Part shown: positions 9,801 to 20,813 of the stretch, piece by piece | Layout: the number at the start of each line of letters is the position of its first letter | How positions within the stretch are numbered: the stretch's first letter is position 1 | Assembly (NCBI GenBank): GCA_914767715.1 | Contig: OU612066.1 | Span: 32,956,283-33,020,282, forward strand | Reading direction: 5' to 3' | DNA length: 64,000 nt | DNA from: Membranipora membranacea | Taxonomy: Eukaryota; Bryozoa; Gymnolaemata; Cheilostomatida; Membraniporidae | Program-made: the position numbers and the translations under genes | Notes under the pieces: generated by a model | What the model was told of the DNA's origin: nothing | The model's database searches: none | What the model saw: the letters and a program-made list of their open reading frames with translations, nothing else

Positions 9801-12800
9801 TTACATAATTACAGCCGAGATATCGACTGCAGTGAGGAAGACGGACATGAGACTTGGTCTCTACCATTCTCTGTTTGAATGGTACAATCCACTGTACAAG
9901 ATGGACGCTGCTAGTGGTCACAAGACACAGCTCTTTGTTAAGGTATGACCTGTTGAAAGTGTCATATGTGAAACATTTTATGAACAAATATAATGATGCC
10001 ACCTGCAACAATGCATGAAAGTTTTCCAACAGTACTGTCATACTGCTTTATAAGATCAATAAAATGTGATAAAATAAGCCAGCTTCGATGCTTGCTTTTT
10101 ACTAGTGTGACAATAAACCTCCCCATGGCTATATTATGTCTCTATTGTGTAGTAGAAATCTAATCATATTATATTTATGACCAACCAAATCAAATTTATT
10201 CCCTTGAATTTCTTATGAATATTTTATACACATACAGGTGGATATGTATAGGTCAACAAATTCCTCTTTTGTTTCCCTATATAGAAAAGAATAACAGCAA
10301 CTTTCATAAACTATAAAATGTATATTATGCCCGAAAACGGGATTATACTTGACAGCTTGTTTTGCTGTGACTTAGTTGAAGCGCACTGTGTCGGATAGCT
10401 GGTAGTAGCATATCATTATCCACCACTTTCCCAACAGTTGGGAAAGTGTGAAAGTGGTTGATAATGAAATGCTACTTCCAGCTTTCTCGACACAGTTTAA
10501 GCGCCTAAACTAGCTGTGACTGATTCCACATCTGAGGCTTGGAAACTACAATTTAAATACTGAGCATTTCTATGAAACCAAAAGGTCTTTAGGTTAGGGT
10601 CTTACTCATTTATGTCCCCCCAAATCCAGAGACATGTAGTTATATATTTTTTCATGTTGAAATCATAAAAGTTTAATCGCGGCTTACTCTATAAATGTCG
10701 AACATTGAGCCTCACCATGTGACTGTTATCATAAATGTTTTATAATTATGCAGGGGAAGACAATCCCGGAGTTACATGAATTAGTGAACACATATAAGCC
10801 TGATCTGTTATGGTCTGACGGACATTGGATGGCCAGCTCGGACTACTTCACCTCCAAAGATTTCTTAGCCTGGCTTTATAACGAGAGGTTAGTCATCGCT
10901 TTTGTTGTAGTTCAGTTTCGAGGTTACTCTGTCAGCTCAGTCTGGTTTTTGTGATTATAGGGAGAATCCTATTAAAATTTCACTTTTGGTGCTGGAGATC
11001 TTAAGTACAGCAGTGCGCTTTTAAGTTTGAATTTTATGACTGGGTATCATTTTTTCAATTTGGAGACTGTTTTTTCAGACAGACATTTTTTTATGATTAC
11101 CATTCATTAAAAGATACATTTCTCTCATTTTCTTTCTCATTACTCTGCTTACAGCCCGGTGAAGGATCATGTCATAGTCAATGACAGATGGGGAAATGAG
11201 TGTAACTGTAAACATGGCGGCTTCCATAATTGTCATGACAGATTCAATCCTAAGGTAAGAGATACCATTAATATTTTGATATTTATTATGAAGATTAAGG
11301 CTTAGCTGATCCAGTGCAAACAAAAAGGAAGCTGAAACTTAACCCTATTTAGATTGAAATGCTTCATAAGCCGCTGAGTTACAATATACTTTCTTGACTA
11401 TCTAGTTTACTGCAGACTTCTTTGCATTTATATTTGTAGATTGATAGAAAACAATAAGTAATTTTATAACTTCTGATGAAGTGAAGCTCATCCTATCCCT
11501 AATTATTATGATTTATGATAAAACTCAATCCATGGGATAATAGAGGGAGGTGAACATTTATCGCTGACTCACCTATGGGGACAGTCCGACAGAGGGGGGG
11601 GGGGGGGTGGCAGAGTTTGGTTGGCTCAAACAAACTAGCTTACATCGTGTTTTTTTGTATACCAGGTGCTACAGAAGCATAAGTTTGAGAATTGTGATTC
11701 CGTACAGAAGAAGGCCTGGGGATATAGACGGGATGATGATCTCAGTGACTATCATTCTATATCTTATATCCTCACAACAATCGCTCAGACTATCAGGTAA
11801 ATAACACAACAATCGCTCAGACTATCATGTAAATAACACAACAATCGCTCAGACTATCAGGTAAATAGCGCATCTATCACTCTGACTATCAGGTAAATAA
11901 ACATATCTATCCCTTAACCTAGCAGGTAAATAAATAAAACACAGTATGGAGCATCCATGGAACCGATCCAAATTGGAGCTGTAAATCTGCCAGGAAAAAT
12001 TGACGATGTAATGTACCTTAACCGCTGCTTCTGCATCATTATGCTAGTAACACTTGTAAAAACTTGCCTATTAGAAGAGAGAATTTACTGTTATGGTCAA
12101 AACGCACTTATGGTAGTTTGCGGTTGTAAGCTCAGAGGTTTGCACAAAGTCACACATGTGTGCTGATAGAAGCATCAGCTTTCCATCAGAGGATTGATCA
12201 GTGTTGAATGTAGAGCGGTTTGCATAGGTGTCACATTACTAAAATATAAGCCTCGCTAATCCTCAGAGATCGATGTTTTAATAAAAACCATAAACATATA
12301 AATATTTATAATTTTATGTTTATGAAAACTAATAGAGGATCCGCTGAGGTTGCTACCTCTGTCAGTGTGTAAGACCATTGATGTCACAGACTGACCTGCA
12401 CCAGTTTAATTATTTCCTTTATACTAATTTGAAAAGCTATACATGTCATAAAAATTTTTATTTTCAGGGTATTGCCTTCCAACTTTTGATATTTATTTGT
12501 TTAGTCGGTTTTCAGACCAGATGTTTGGAATAATTACTGCGCCTAAACGCTTTTACTTCATATATTATGCTATTATGGCCAGAAAAAGAATAAGCTAATT
12601 TATTAGTTGCTGATCAACTTGGTAAGGCAGCAAGATAGCCAGCCTTATTTTGATTAGTATTTCAAACATATTTCTTTGTAGTTGTGGAGGTAACTACTTA
12701 TTGAATATTGGTCCGACTCACGATGGTAGAATCATGCCAATATTTGAAGAGAGACTTAGACAGATGGGGGCATGGCTTAAGATCAATGGAGAAGCTGTAT

Positions 12801-13611
12801 ATTCAAGCAAGCCTTGGACCCATCAGAATGATACAGCTTCTGGAAATGTTTGGTATGTTTTGTTTATGTGATGCTGTTATTTTGATATTCATTGTAAGCT
12901 TAACATGATATAACATTGAATAGACAAGACATTGAAAAAAACCAACCTAGTATTTATCCTCATAGATTCGATAAGATCAAGTTGATAAAATCCAATTTGC
13001 CTGCATTCCGGGTCGCACACATTCTACTTGTAAACTGCCACCAGCGGCTCGAAAGGGGAGCAACTCCTAACACTGGCAAATTGGATCATGCTTGATCAAT
13101 GTAGCCAAGCCGTATGTCGCTTGTGTACACCACGTAATGTCTGTGTTCAGAAACTAAGTTGTGCCTTTATATTTTACCAGTGGCATCAAATACAGCTGCA
13201 TCTTTCAGCTTTGATAGGCCAAATTGTCTGTAGATTTTTGTTATTGGATAGACAAATAATTTTCATTGCAGAAAATTGAGCAGAGCAAGCAATACCACTG
13301 CCATGAGTTTGTATCTCTTGATTGTTTATATATTTATCAGGTATACTATGAACAAATCTAACAGCTCTGCCTCAGGATACAGTGTTTATGCTTTCGTTCT
13401 CGACTGGCCAGAAGATAACACCCTGAAGCTTGGATCTCCTGAGACCACAGATAAAACTACTGTTAGTATGCTCGGATATACAGGAGATCCCTTTAAGTGG
13501 TCTGGTTATAGTAATACTGCTGGTCTGGTGGTCAAGTTTCCTTTTATCCCACCTAACAAACTTCCCTCTTACCATGCCTGGGTTCTCAAGATCGACAATC
13601 TAGCTAACTGA
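6893..13611 (+). CDS. FUCA: alpha-L-fucosidase copy B (GH29), complete
   Basis: Complete tandem paralogue of copy A. Eight exons: 6893-7248, 9282-9388, 9815-9942, 10754-10887, 11155-11254, 11666-11796, 12682-12852 and 13341-13611. They sum to 1398 nt, or 465 residues, close to the 466 of human FUCA1. The protein starts with a signal peptide (about residues 1-22, hydrophobic [12 protein letters not shown]). It then shows IFIHWGVFS (HWG at 51-53), KHHEGF (126-131), the nucleophile Asp219 in WSDGHW, the likely acid/base Glu283 in FENC, WGYRRD and [14 protein letters not shown], and ends with a C-terminal sandwich domain. The start ATG at 6893 is the first in frame and opens directly into the signal peptide. 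Intron 1 (2.0 kb) holds a 1.4-kb repeat element and intron 3 a 140-bp palindromic element. Copy A reads WSDGDW where this copy reads WSDGHW, a possible substrate-pocket difference. Lysosomal or secreted localisation is inferred from the signal peptide. Confidence 0.95.
7542..8950. mobile_element. 1.4-kb TIR element with internal minisatellite, in fucosidase intron 1
   Basis: The left end GGGAAGGCGGGGTACGTTG (7542) is mirrored by the right end, whose complement reads GGGAAGGCGGGGCACGTTG (ending 8950). The subterminal motif GGGGCACGTTGAGCC recurs inside, including an internal palindrome near 7733-7765, and has been amplified into the minisatellite at 8125-8576. No transposase is visible and I find no convincing target duplication. 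It is probably a non-autonomous DNA transposon, sitting wholly inside the first intron of fucosidase copy B. Confidence 0.65.
8125..8576. repeat. minisatellite, 23 copies of a CATGGCTCA core
   Basis: The array has two unit lengths: a 24-bp unit (GGGCATGGCTCAACGTRCCCC plus ATC) and a compound unit of 17 + 21 = 38 bp that dominates from about 8295 to the end. Because 38 is not divisible by three and the unit lacks stop codons in every forward frame, all three forward frames stay open and give mock proteins of repeated [16 protein letters not shown] and AWLNVPHR. I regard these as non-coding. The monomer derives from the terminal motif of the surrounding element. Confidence 0.95.
10373..10512. 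mobile_element. 140-bp imperfect palindromic MITE with 9-bp TSD
   Basis: An imperfect hairpin covers nearly its full length, with centre CCCAACAGTTGGG. Its ends, TAGTTGAAGCGC and the complement TAGTTTAGGCGC, are similar to the TAGTCTAAGTGC ends of the element at 4884. It is flanked by an exact 9-bp direct repeat, GCTGTGACT (10364-10372 and 10513-10521). It lies in intron 3 of fucosidase copy B and is absent from the matching intron of copy A (169-482). Confidence 0.8.
11797..11935 (+). repeat. tandem repeats of the exon 6 donor junction (fucosidase B)
   Basis: The last bases of exon 6 plus its 5' splice site (CAGACTATCAG|GTAAAT) are repeated in tandem with periods of 32, 32, 32 and 33 bp. 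This places GTAAAT donors at 11797 (the authentic one by frame), 11829, 11861, 11893 and 11926; the one at 11829 is weakened (CATGTAAAT). Use of any downstream donor would bring an immediate in-frame stop (AG|G TAA). Confidence 0.85.
12974..13101. repeat. inverted repeat of about 128 bp
   Basis: GATCAAG..ATCCAATTTGCC at the left is matched by the complement of GGCAAATTGGATCATGCTTGATC at the right, enclosing a GC-richer centre. It is likely a small decayed MITE in fucosidase B intron 7. No target duplication is seen. Confidence 0.5.
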
Positions 13612-14540
13612 TATGACACTCAACTCAAAGCTTAATTTTCATGTGAATGGTAATGTCTATATTTATCTACTTATGGTGTTCCATGGCATAATTTTCCAGT
13701 TCAGTGAGTTCAAGTGCAAGTTTCAAGCTACCATTTGCCGGTTCACAAAGTGAACATGATTTTCTCATTCATTATATAATCTCATCCTAATATTTTTAGA
13801 GATCTTTGCTTTGGAAGCGTATGATCAGATCTGGACTTTATCAATAATATTTTAGTGTTTGGCATCTTTGGTTATGATAAGATCATTTTCTTGATGTTGT
13901 ACTTAATGCCGGTACCGGCAAGCATAAAAGAAACATTCTGTGTGGTGTGTAATATAAACTTGATTTAATTTTGTTTTTCTTTGGAAATTTATCCAATCAT
14001 TTTCTTTATTGTAATATAATGATTGTCGATGAAGATGCCCAATTTCCCTCACATCAATGACATGACGTGACCAATTTTTAGCAGGTCGATCTTGAGAAAA
14101 AATCCTTGAAGTTGCCCTGTACATTGACTCCACCCACTCCCTCTTGAGAGATGGCGCTAGTACATTCTTCAAGTGACCCCGCATGCTCCTACCATCATAG
14201 GTGCAGCCCTGTGTCAATCCTAGTTATTTGGGCACTCTAGGACTGTCTCTCCTGAATGTGTAAAGATCACTGGCAGTGGCACATCCGCAAAGCAAGGAGT
14301 AACCTGTTACTCCTTTTGAACACTACCAACAGTCATATTTCACAACATTTTTCCACAGCACTGAGCGATAGTGGGAAGTGAACGGCCCCCCTAATCATCC
14401 AGTAGATGGTGCTCAAGCTATAAACCGTATACGATAATCATGGTGCAATTAATCGTAATAGTGATTCAACAATTATTGTGCAATCTCAGTTATTATCCCA
14501 TCCTGATTATTCCTCAATTGATTTAGCCTAAGTTCATCAT
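13612..14540. other. intergenic between fucosidase B and second tRNA-Leu
   Basis: 3' flank of fucosidase copy B. No gene is recognised, and the minus-strand open frame at 13903-14217 has no recognisable similarity. Only faint resemblance to the flank of copy A remains. Confidence 0.5.
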
Positions 14541-14656
14541 GTCAGGATGGCCGAGTGGTCTAAGGCGCCAGACTCAAGGCAATGCCTTTCACTGTATCAG
14601 TGAAGTAGTGTTCTGGTCCACGAATGTGGGCGTGGGTTCGAACCCCACTTCTGACA
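14541..14656 (+). tRNA. tRNA-Leu(CAA), intron-containing, second copy
   Basis: The mature part matches the gene at 4611-4726 except in the variable arm (CCACGAATGTGG). It has the same 32-nt intron position (14579-14610), and the intron differs at three positions. It lies 0.93 kb downstream of fucosidase copy B, mirroring the order of the first fucosidase-tRNA pair and implying that the duplicated unit included the tRNA. Confidence 0.95.
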
Positions 14657-16091
14657 AATACTTTTTCCATTGTTTTTAAGTCAAATAGCAGTATAATGCT
14701 ATGATAAATCCATAGAATAGGATTACACATTTTTTAATTGTTATTTCTTCAGTGGTAGCACTAGTTTGGTGATAGACAAATTCATTACCAAATAGTTCAC
14801 TCAGAATGCACATAGGGACTACTAACAGGTAAGCTAAGAGTGATTGGATAGTGATTGTACACATATGCATGTTTATGTGTTGTTTGCGCTTAACAGGAAA
14901 ATTTTTACGGCTCAAATAGCTGTAGAATTTTATACACTTGGCCTGTTATTTCGATGAAACTGAGTGCGGAACAGTGTACCGGTGGAGTTGTGGGGCAACT
15001 CCGAACATATCTGGATTGATTCAACCCAAATGGCATTGTCTTATATCATCGTTGAACAAGAGATTCAACCAGTGTTCTTACATGGCCTAAATTTGCAATA
15101 TTTGAATGAAACAATAACACAACTATAAACTGACAGTTGTACACAGATAAACAATATCAGAAAGACTTTCATATGAATGAAAATGGAAAAAATAAAATGA
15201 GCACTGAAAGAGACTATGTAAAGTATAAAGTATATGTAGAGTGTAAGTGTATGTAAAGCCAGCCACGGCTGTAGGTGGTCATTGAGGAATGCTAAAGGCT
15301 GCAATTCCCTTTGCACCAACCATAAAGGCTGGCTGTTGGAGTTGCTCAAGGGAAGAGTTGTCTTCTTTTGGTAATAAAGGCTCTCATGCATTTAGTCATT
15401 TGGTTTGTAGCCAATATTGATGGTCAAACTCTGTATTGGTTTCTGGTTGCGGCATCTCAGTTTCAACCACAATGAAATGCCGCTACCGCAACTTGGGCAG
15501 AGTTTGAGCATTTTACTAGGTTTTAGTGTGACAACATGGGAATGACTTCGGATAAGTATATATTGTGGGCGAAAAAGACATTTGAAGGGTTCCTGTTTAA
15601 TTGTTTCTAGCTGGATTGAGTGGTCTTTAAATTAGTATGAGCAAGCTACTAATAAACCAAATCCTCACAATCTCTTTGCTCAAAATCCTCGTTTCCATTG
15701 AATGTCAATTAATCATATTTGTGGGCAAATCAGAAAACATATTATTGATCCTTCAATAAGTGAAAGATTTAGGTGTGAGACCTTTCATCTCAGGAAGTAA
15801 CAAAACAATAGCGGTTTCGACAGTTTTACTCTATAGACCATCAGCTTTGTTATCACAAGCTGACATGTTATTTCTCCAGACAAAAATTTCTTTTTTTTCT
15901 GTGAACTGATGATATTTATTTGGTCTCGCGATAGCAATCTAGTCCAATAGTGTAAGAAAAATCAAATCAGTATCTATAATGAAAATCAGACATGTCAATT
16001 TTTCAGGACATTTTGCCCGTCATATGTTTATCATCATGGCGTGGTAGGACTCTTTGATGACTTCATAATTGTACTGCACTAGTCATGGATT
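14657..16091. other. intergenic between tRNA-Leu and carboxypeptidase gene
   Basis: No coding exon is recognised. A 108-codon minus-strand open frame (15065-15391) has a hydrophobic, low-complexity second half and no family resemblance. A miRNA-like hairpin lies at 15425-15506. Confidence 0.5.
15425..15506. ncRNA. candidate miRNA-like hairpin
   Basis: An 82-nt imperfect hairpin. Base pairing starts with CAAACTCTG against CAGAGTTTG and resumes with GTTGCGGCAT against ATGCCGC(TA)CCGCAAC, leaving a loop of about 20 nt with internal bulges. The size and shape fit a pre-miRNA, but a decayed inverted repeat looks the same by eye and no expression evidence is available. Confidence 0.25.
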
Positions 16092-19000
16092 TTATTGGCC
16101 TTTCAGTTTTGTGGCAAGAATCTCTTTCCACCAATCACTATCACTGAATATATCAGCCTTGATGTTGTCGGTTCTCTTTACTTGTTTCCTTGCTGTAAAA
16201 ATGCAAAATTAGATTATTAGTCTCTTACATAAGTGATAAGAATACTGATGAGGCAGAGCACATCCCCTAGGGGGGCACACAGCAAAGTTGACCATCTCCA
16301 TATTGGCTTCCACTTTAGCCCAGACAATATGTCGCAGTCAAACAACTGGAAAATAATTGAGGGTAATCGCAAAATGGACTGCAAACCGTTACCAAAGCCT
16401 TATTCTTTGTGAGGAAAGATAAACAAAAACATATCACTCGACGTTTACAAACTTGGCCTTGTATATATTTCAATGCAGGATGATCAAAATGCAAAGCCAT
16501 CATTGATTCAAAGCCATGGCAAACTCATTTTACATTCAACAAAAGATCATGGTGTAAAGAACTGCTAAGTTGGTTCGTCATATGCCCTGAGAGAAACCAC
16601 CTTGATGTCTGTGATAAAACCATATGGCAGGGATAAGAGCACAACAAAAAAGAACTAACCATGGTGTGTGGGCTGTTGTCTCACAGTTCTCCCCTCTCTG
16701 TCTATAATAGCCGACATCATAGCCTTGACTCCAGGCCAAACAGAGGACACAACTCCAGGGATCTCTCGCTCAGGGAGGACAAATCCTATACTGTCCTCAT
16801 CTGGAGGTAACTCTATAGTGTATGCATAGGTAGCCCCTGCACCTCCCATAGCCCAGTCATCTGATGCACCTGCTGATGGATCTATAACATCAAGTTTCAT
16901 TATTAAAAACAGTGTAGCATGCTGTGTTATTACCATACACTGAGAGTTTAAAATTTGGAATGGTCAAGTTACGAATTTAATTTTAAGTTCTTCAGTTTTT
17001 CAGTGTCAAAAATATGTCTTTTTCAATATAACACCTTACCACTTCTGAATTCAATAATATTGAGCATTGTTGCTTAGTTACTAAATTCAACTTGCTTCAT
17101 GTGAAATTTCGCTCACAATACGGTTGAATAACATGAAACAGGGCAATTTAAATGAGAGTGAAAATGGTACGATTAACCACATATACACAATTACATATTT
17201 CATACCTTCTCGCCCGCAACATAACACTCTTTTTTTTAGTCAATATAATCATTATGCTACATGAAAGATACTTACATAGTGCGATAGCTGAGTTACCCAC
17301 AATCCAATGTTCACCGGTGAAGTCCTCTACTACCTCCTTCAGTTTGTTACCAGCATAAGCCTTGAAATGATACATGAAACAACTTTCATTCACTACAAGA
17401 ATTTCACTCACTAGCCATGATTGTCACTATAAACCTGAGACCATTACTTGTAAATAACTAGCATTGCATGGACTACACTATCCTGTAGGTGTACTGATCA
17501 CATTCAAAATACCTCTTAGGCAAATGAAAGTTGACCCAAGCTGATACATTCTGTTTCGGTAACGAAGCATCACTATTGCAGCAACACTTGAAAATTACAA
17601 CAACAACTGACTTTATGGTTAGTTTATTGTAATATATGATAGACATACCAGGTCCTGGTAGTTGGGTGCATTCTCTCGTGCATATCCCCAGGGGTAGAGT
17701 ACATACTGTCCATATGAGTGGAAGGTTAGGTAGACTTCTAGGTTGGGAATACTAGCCAGGAAATCTCTCAGGTTCTTAGACTCAGGCTCTGAAAAAGCCT
17801 CAGTACCAAGGTAGACTTCGCTACAAGGGTTAGAGGATACTCCCGCAACTACAACGTATGAAATTTTACATATTATTATTTATGTACATTATTGCATTGT
17901 AATCTTCAGAGAAGTGCTCATTGAAAACGAGTATACATGTTCACGAACACATCAAACACTGAGAGTGAGACATTGGAGCCGGCCTAAACAGTGTAGTATT
18001 CTGAAGAAAACAATCAGTAAAATAACCTTACCTCCCCACTCATAGCCAAAGTTCCTGTTAAGATCAACACCTACACAGCGGGCTCTCCTGGTTTCTGCCC
18101 TGTTCTTTCGCCATAGTCTATCCTGTGAAAAGACAGCAATGTATCTAGATAATTGTGTCACGGTAAAGAAATAAAATAACATAAAATTAATTGCAGTAAT
18201 GACTATTGATCAACGTGGCAAAGAAGACACAGTCTGGATTGTCTGCCAGCCACATAGTTGATATTGCTATTGAGCTGATTACAAAGATTGGCTCAGGAGG
18301 TAAGTTTCAATTATCATTATTGATTACAGACAAAATGTGACAACTTGTGTGAAAAAAACTCAACATGGCTCCCCACCAAAGGTCAGTACAGTTTGTGTGA
18401 GAAAAAACTGACATAGACTTAGATAAAAATCAATGGAAATGCACTAGTTTGCAGAGTGAATAAGCAACGGGAAGAGCCTCAAATTAGCGTAGTACCACAA
18501 GCTAGAAAACAAGTCAAGATTGATTTACAGCAATAATGTAATCATGCAGTGACACTCACATCGGTATGGGAGAAGTTGTAGCCATCAGGGTTTAGCAGTG
18601 GTATGACATACCAATCATAAGTATCCACTAGTCTTCTAACTGTTCCATCTGAGGTGTAGTCATTGATTAGCTAAAATATGGAGATTATTAGAGATTTAGT
18701 GAGGACAGACAACATGACCACAGATTCGGTTTTTTTATCCTAAAGACATGCACACCACCTTCCCTATTCAGAACAGAATCGGTTTGATTTTTTAGAAACT
18801 AATTTTTCACGATCCTTCACATATCATGATATCTTGGTTTTCCAATTTCTGTTTGCCACCATAAGGTTGCTGCATCTTACAGTCACAAACATTTAAAATT
18901 GAGCAAAAGATTGAGGGAATTTCAAAGAGCGAGTCAGACAAGTATTAGCCGTTGAGATCTTTAGCTAGATAAGAGTTGAGACAAACCTTGTCAATCATGT

Positions 19001-20813
19001 TGTTTACAAAGACTGGTGAGATCCATTCTCTGGCGTGGATTCCACCATCAACAAATACAGCAGGTTTAGTGGAGCTTCCGGTACCGGATACTATCTTGAT
19101 AACCTTCATATCTCTCTTCTCATATGACTGCCCTACAATCGACGCAAATGTCAGGTCAGCACATAGATATAAAATAGTGTCTACGGGTCAGCACAAAAAA
19201 AATGATAATCACCGGGTTCAAGTAAGGTTTGAACCAACAAACAGCATGGTTGGCAAAAGTCTGACATGTGCCGGCATAACTCTACATAGGCGATTGAACT
19301 CATTTGTTCTTAGCATGGTCAAGAATTTTGCAAACGATTTCACAAGTTACTCTGTGTTGGTTTCCATATTAAAACTGTCGAGAAAATTGGTAATATGAAC
19401 AAAGGCAGCAGTATGGTTAAACTAGTGGAACCAATCAAACTAAAGAACAAACTAGTTCATAGTGTCAGAAATATATTTCTTTACTAAGCATATACCGAAT
19501 TCCATGAGTTTGCAGCGACTGCCACACTTATTAGCTGTGTTCTTCAGCCAGTCGTCTATCTCAGTTTGGGTGGCGTATCTTGTGAGAACATCAGTGGTAC
19601 TGAATCTATGTCCACGAGGTGATCCTGTTCTCTCATTATCTATCAGGCTAAATCACAGATAAATTACTAGGATACAGATACACATATACTCTCTATAACC
19701 GAGCCATATGAGTTAGGCTAGGATTACACAGTATATTACACATACAAATTTAATTAGGCAAAAAAGTTATATATATATACATTATATATCCATTCAATTA
19801 TTGGAGAAACTTCAGAAAATATTTCACGTTGTCTGCGTGTTTGTTCAAGGTGTTAGAATTGGTTTGTTATGGAGCCATTTGCAATTCAAATTAAATTTGA
19901 TAATTCTAAATTCAATAAAATGAAATGGATATGTTTGGTTTCACTTACCTCTGTATATCGTAGTGTTTGATAGAGTAAGTCAGACCGACATCAGGGAAAT
20001 GTTTATCTACATACTCAAGCTGTGAAGTGGTGACTCTGATATCAGCTGGCAGACCCACTCCCTGAGTCTGTTTCCAGAAATCCAACTCCTACAGACAGTA
20101 TTTTAGTATGCTTGAGGGATAATTCCCGCTTGTTGAACAGAAGCATATAAATAAGTATTTACATGTTTACAGGTTTGAGGAACCAAAATTAAATAATAAT
20201 TTAATGAGCCTGTTGTATAACAATCTACAGCCAACACTATGCTAGAATTTATCTCCAAAATAAGTAACAAGATCCACTCCATATTAATTATGCATTCCAT
20301 TCAAGTACCGAACAGGAGTTAGGTATATATATAAAAAATCTGGCTGTCAGGAGTCTACCAAATTATCATTAAACTTACAGTATCTTGCTGCAGTTGGATG
20401 AGGTATTCGACTTGATCTAGAGTTTGAGGTTTGACTGTGATAAGCTTGTTCCTAGAAAAAAACAGAGAAACCTATCACAATATTGAGAAGAAGAAAAACT
20501 ACCATTTAAGTGCAACCTTTTCAAAATTTATTTTAAAGTTGTATCATGGGTTGGGTTTTTCTGGACATGTGTAGTATCGGAGCAACAAAATATGCCACAA
20601 ATACAAACACGAGAGACATCAAACGACTGCTTATATGATCATTTTGCTACCATCAAGATTAAAAACATGTTTCAAATGGGATGAAAATCAATCAAACCAA
20701 TTATTGTGTCAAACCATTCAGGCTGTTTATACATTTTATACAGTGACTTACCCGATGAAGGTTTGGGCGGCAGAAGCCGAAGCTATGAGAAAGACTAGAG
20801 CTAGGAGAGCCAT
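16092..20813 (-). CDS. carboxypeptidase B-like zymogen (M14A)
   Basis: Secreted zinc metallocarboxypeptidase with a propeptide. Eleven minus-strand exons: 20752-20813, 20379-20451, 19949-20088, 19496-19647, 18987-19132, 18560-18670, 18032-18122, 17649-17848, 17276-17360, 16660-16881 and 16092-16192. They sum to 1383 nt, or 460 residues. Residues 1-17 are a signal peptide (MALLALVFLIASASA). The activation propeptide follows to about residue 100. The catalytic domain shows HAREWIS (zinc ligands His175 and Glu178), CVGVDLNRNF, TFHSYGQ (zinc ligand His302) and the general-base Glu377 in YTIEL. Asp361 in SDDW occupies the S1' position that is Asp in carboxypeptidase B and Ile in A, so cleavage of C-terminal Lys or Arg is expected. 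The protein is longer than typical (about 420) because of a Lys/Arg-rich tail in the last exon. The stop TAA overlaps an AATAAA signal. Reading through the last donor gives a 428-residue alternative. Confidence 0.93.
19180..19300 (-). mobile_element. possible SINE remnant
   Basis: The minus strand shows a B-box-like GGTTCAAACC preceded by a tRNA-like stretch and followed by a run of T. It lies inside carboxypeptidase intron 4. The A-box is not clear, so this is a weak call. Confidence 0.3.

Noticed and set aside
11597-11611. Poly-G run (GGGGGGGGGGGGGG)
   Set aside because: Simple homopolymer in an intron; too short and single to call a G-quadruplex element with confidence.
15065-15391. 108-codon minus-strand open frame with hydrophobic half
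   Set aside because: Hydrophobicity comes from low-complexity T-rich sequence; no splice context or family match.
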